64,000 nt of DNA from Ectobius pallidus. Lineage: Eukaryota; Arthropoda; Insecta; Blattodea; Ectobiidae. This document shows positions 63,681 to 64,000 of this stretch, piece by piece. How positions within the stretch are numbered: the first letter of the stretch is position 1; every line of letters starts with the position of its first letter. The position numbers were made by a program, and so were the translations under genes. The notes beneath the pieces were generated by a model. That model saw only the letters and a list, made by a program, of their open reading frames with translations. It made no database searches and was not told the origin of the DNA. Location: the NCBI GenBank assembly GCA_964059195.1, contig CAXKWD010000006.1, forward strand, positions 15,058,530 through 15,122,529, given 5' to 3'.

Positions 63681-64000
63681 CCTAATCATTGAGTTGATTA
63701 TTTTCTGTGCAGTTCATTCTGTCACACCTCACTAATTTCTGACGATTTTGAGCATTACATTAATTTTGTGACAATTTTTTAGCATTACACAAGCTCTCGA
63801 TTTACCCCTACCGCGGCTAAAGAAGTTTCACTTTAAAAAAAAAAGACCTATCTCTTAAAAATCACAAAAAATGCAAAAACAAATTGCTCTTATTTAATCA
63901 ATTAATTCATGATACACATTTATATATAATTGGGCTATCTTTTAACCTTCTAATCAAATAGATGCAAAATCAACAAATGCCTTTCCCTAATAATTATGAA
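63681..64000. other. No gene seen
   Basis: AT-rich end of the window without domain or repeat boundary. Confidence 0.5.

Overview
This window looks like nuclear DNA of an insect with a repeat-rich genome, possibly a cockroach or termite. That placement is an inference from the transposon families and the many AGGCCT-type islands. Host genes are few. They are a Myb/SANT-domain gene running off the left edge (1-193), a THAP exon fragment (699-897), and a C2H2 zinc-finger gene whose 3' end is damaged (977-2891). Almost everything else is mobile DNA, much of it nested, and several layers can be checked because removing one insertion plus one target-site copy restores an open frame.

Region 3.0-25.3 kb. 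A minus-strand non-LTR retrotransposon (LINE A: ORF1 nucleic-acid-binding protein, ORF2 endonuclease/RT) carries two insertions. The first is a 2-kb inverted-repeat DNA element encoding only a THAP domain (5118-7104). The second is a 16.7-kb Maverick/Polinton (8613-25289), a virus-like self-synthesising element and the main discovery. It has about 0.95-kb terminal inverted repeats built from internal repeats, a non-coding left arm, and a divergent TATA-containing promoter driving two small minus-strand genes and protein-primed DNA polymerase B. A compact plus-strand block follows: small protein, packaging ATPase, basic protein, conserved protein, retroviral-type integrase with chromodomain, putative minor capsid, pVI-like basic protein, double-jelly-roll major capsid, adenain-type protease, and an unrecognised spliced gene. 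Together these would supply replication (PolB), integration (INT), particle formation (capsid proteins, protease) and packaging (ATPase). In-frame stops in ATPase and integrase, and a D-to-E change in the exonuclease site of PolB, suggest recent inactivation.

Region 25.3-41.8 kb. After a poly(T)-marked retroelement end and about 3 kb with no recognisable gene, a second minus-strand LINE (LINE B) is split by a mariner-like transposon with a duplicated LINE 3' end, a BEL/Pao LTR retrotransposon with 0.9-kb LTRs and a CATAG target duplication, and an inverted-repeat element.

Region 41.8-50.5 kb. LINE C (plus strand, split by a hAT remnant with a perfect 8-bp target duplication), a P-element-like THAP transposase gene (minus), and LINE D (plus, catalytic motif lost).

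Region 50.5-64 kb. A tRNA-like SINE head, two Penelope-like fragments with GIY-YIG endonuclease and degenerate hammerhead-like motifs, several MITEs, three more hAT remnants, an internally deleted mariner, a Jockey-type RT fragment and a T-rich minisatellite.
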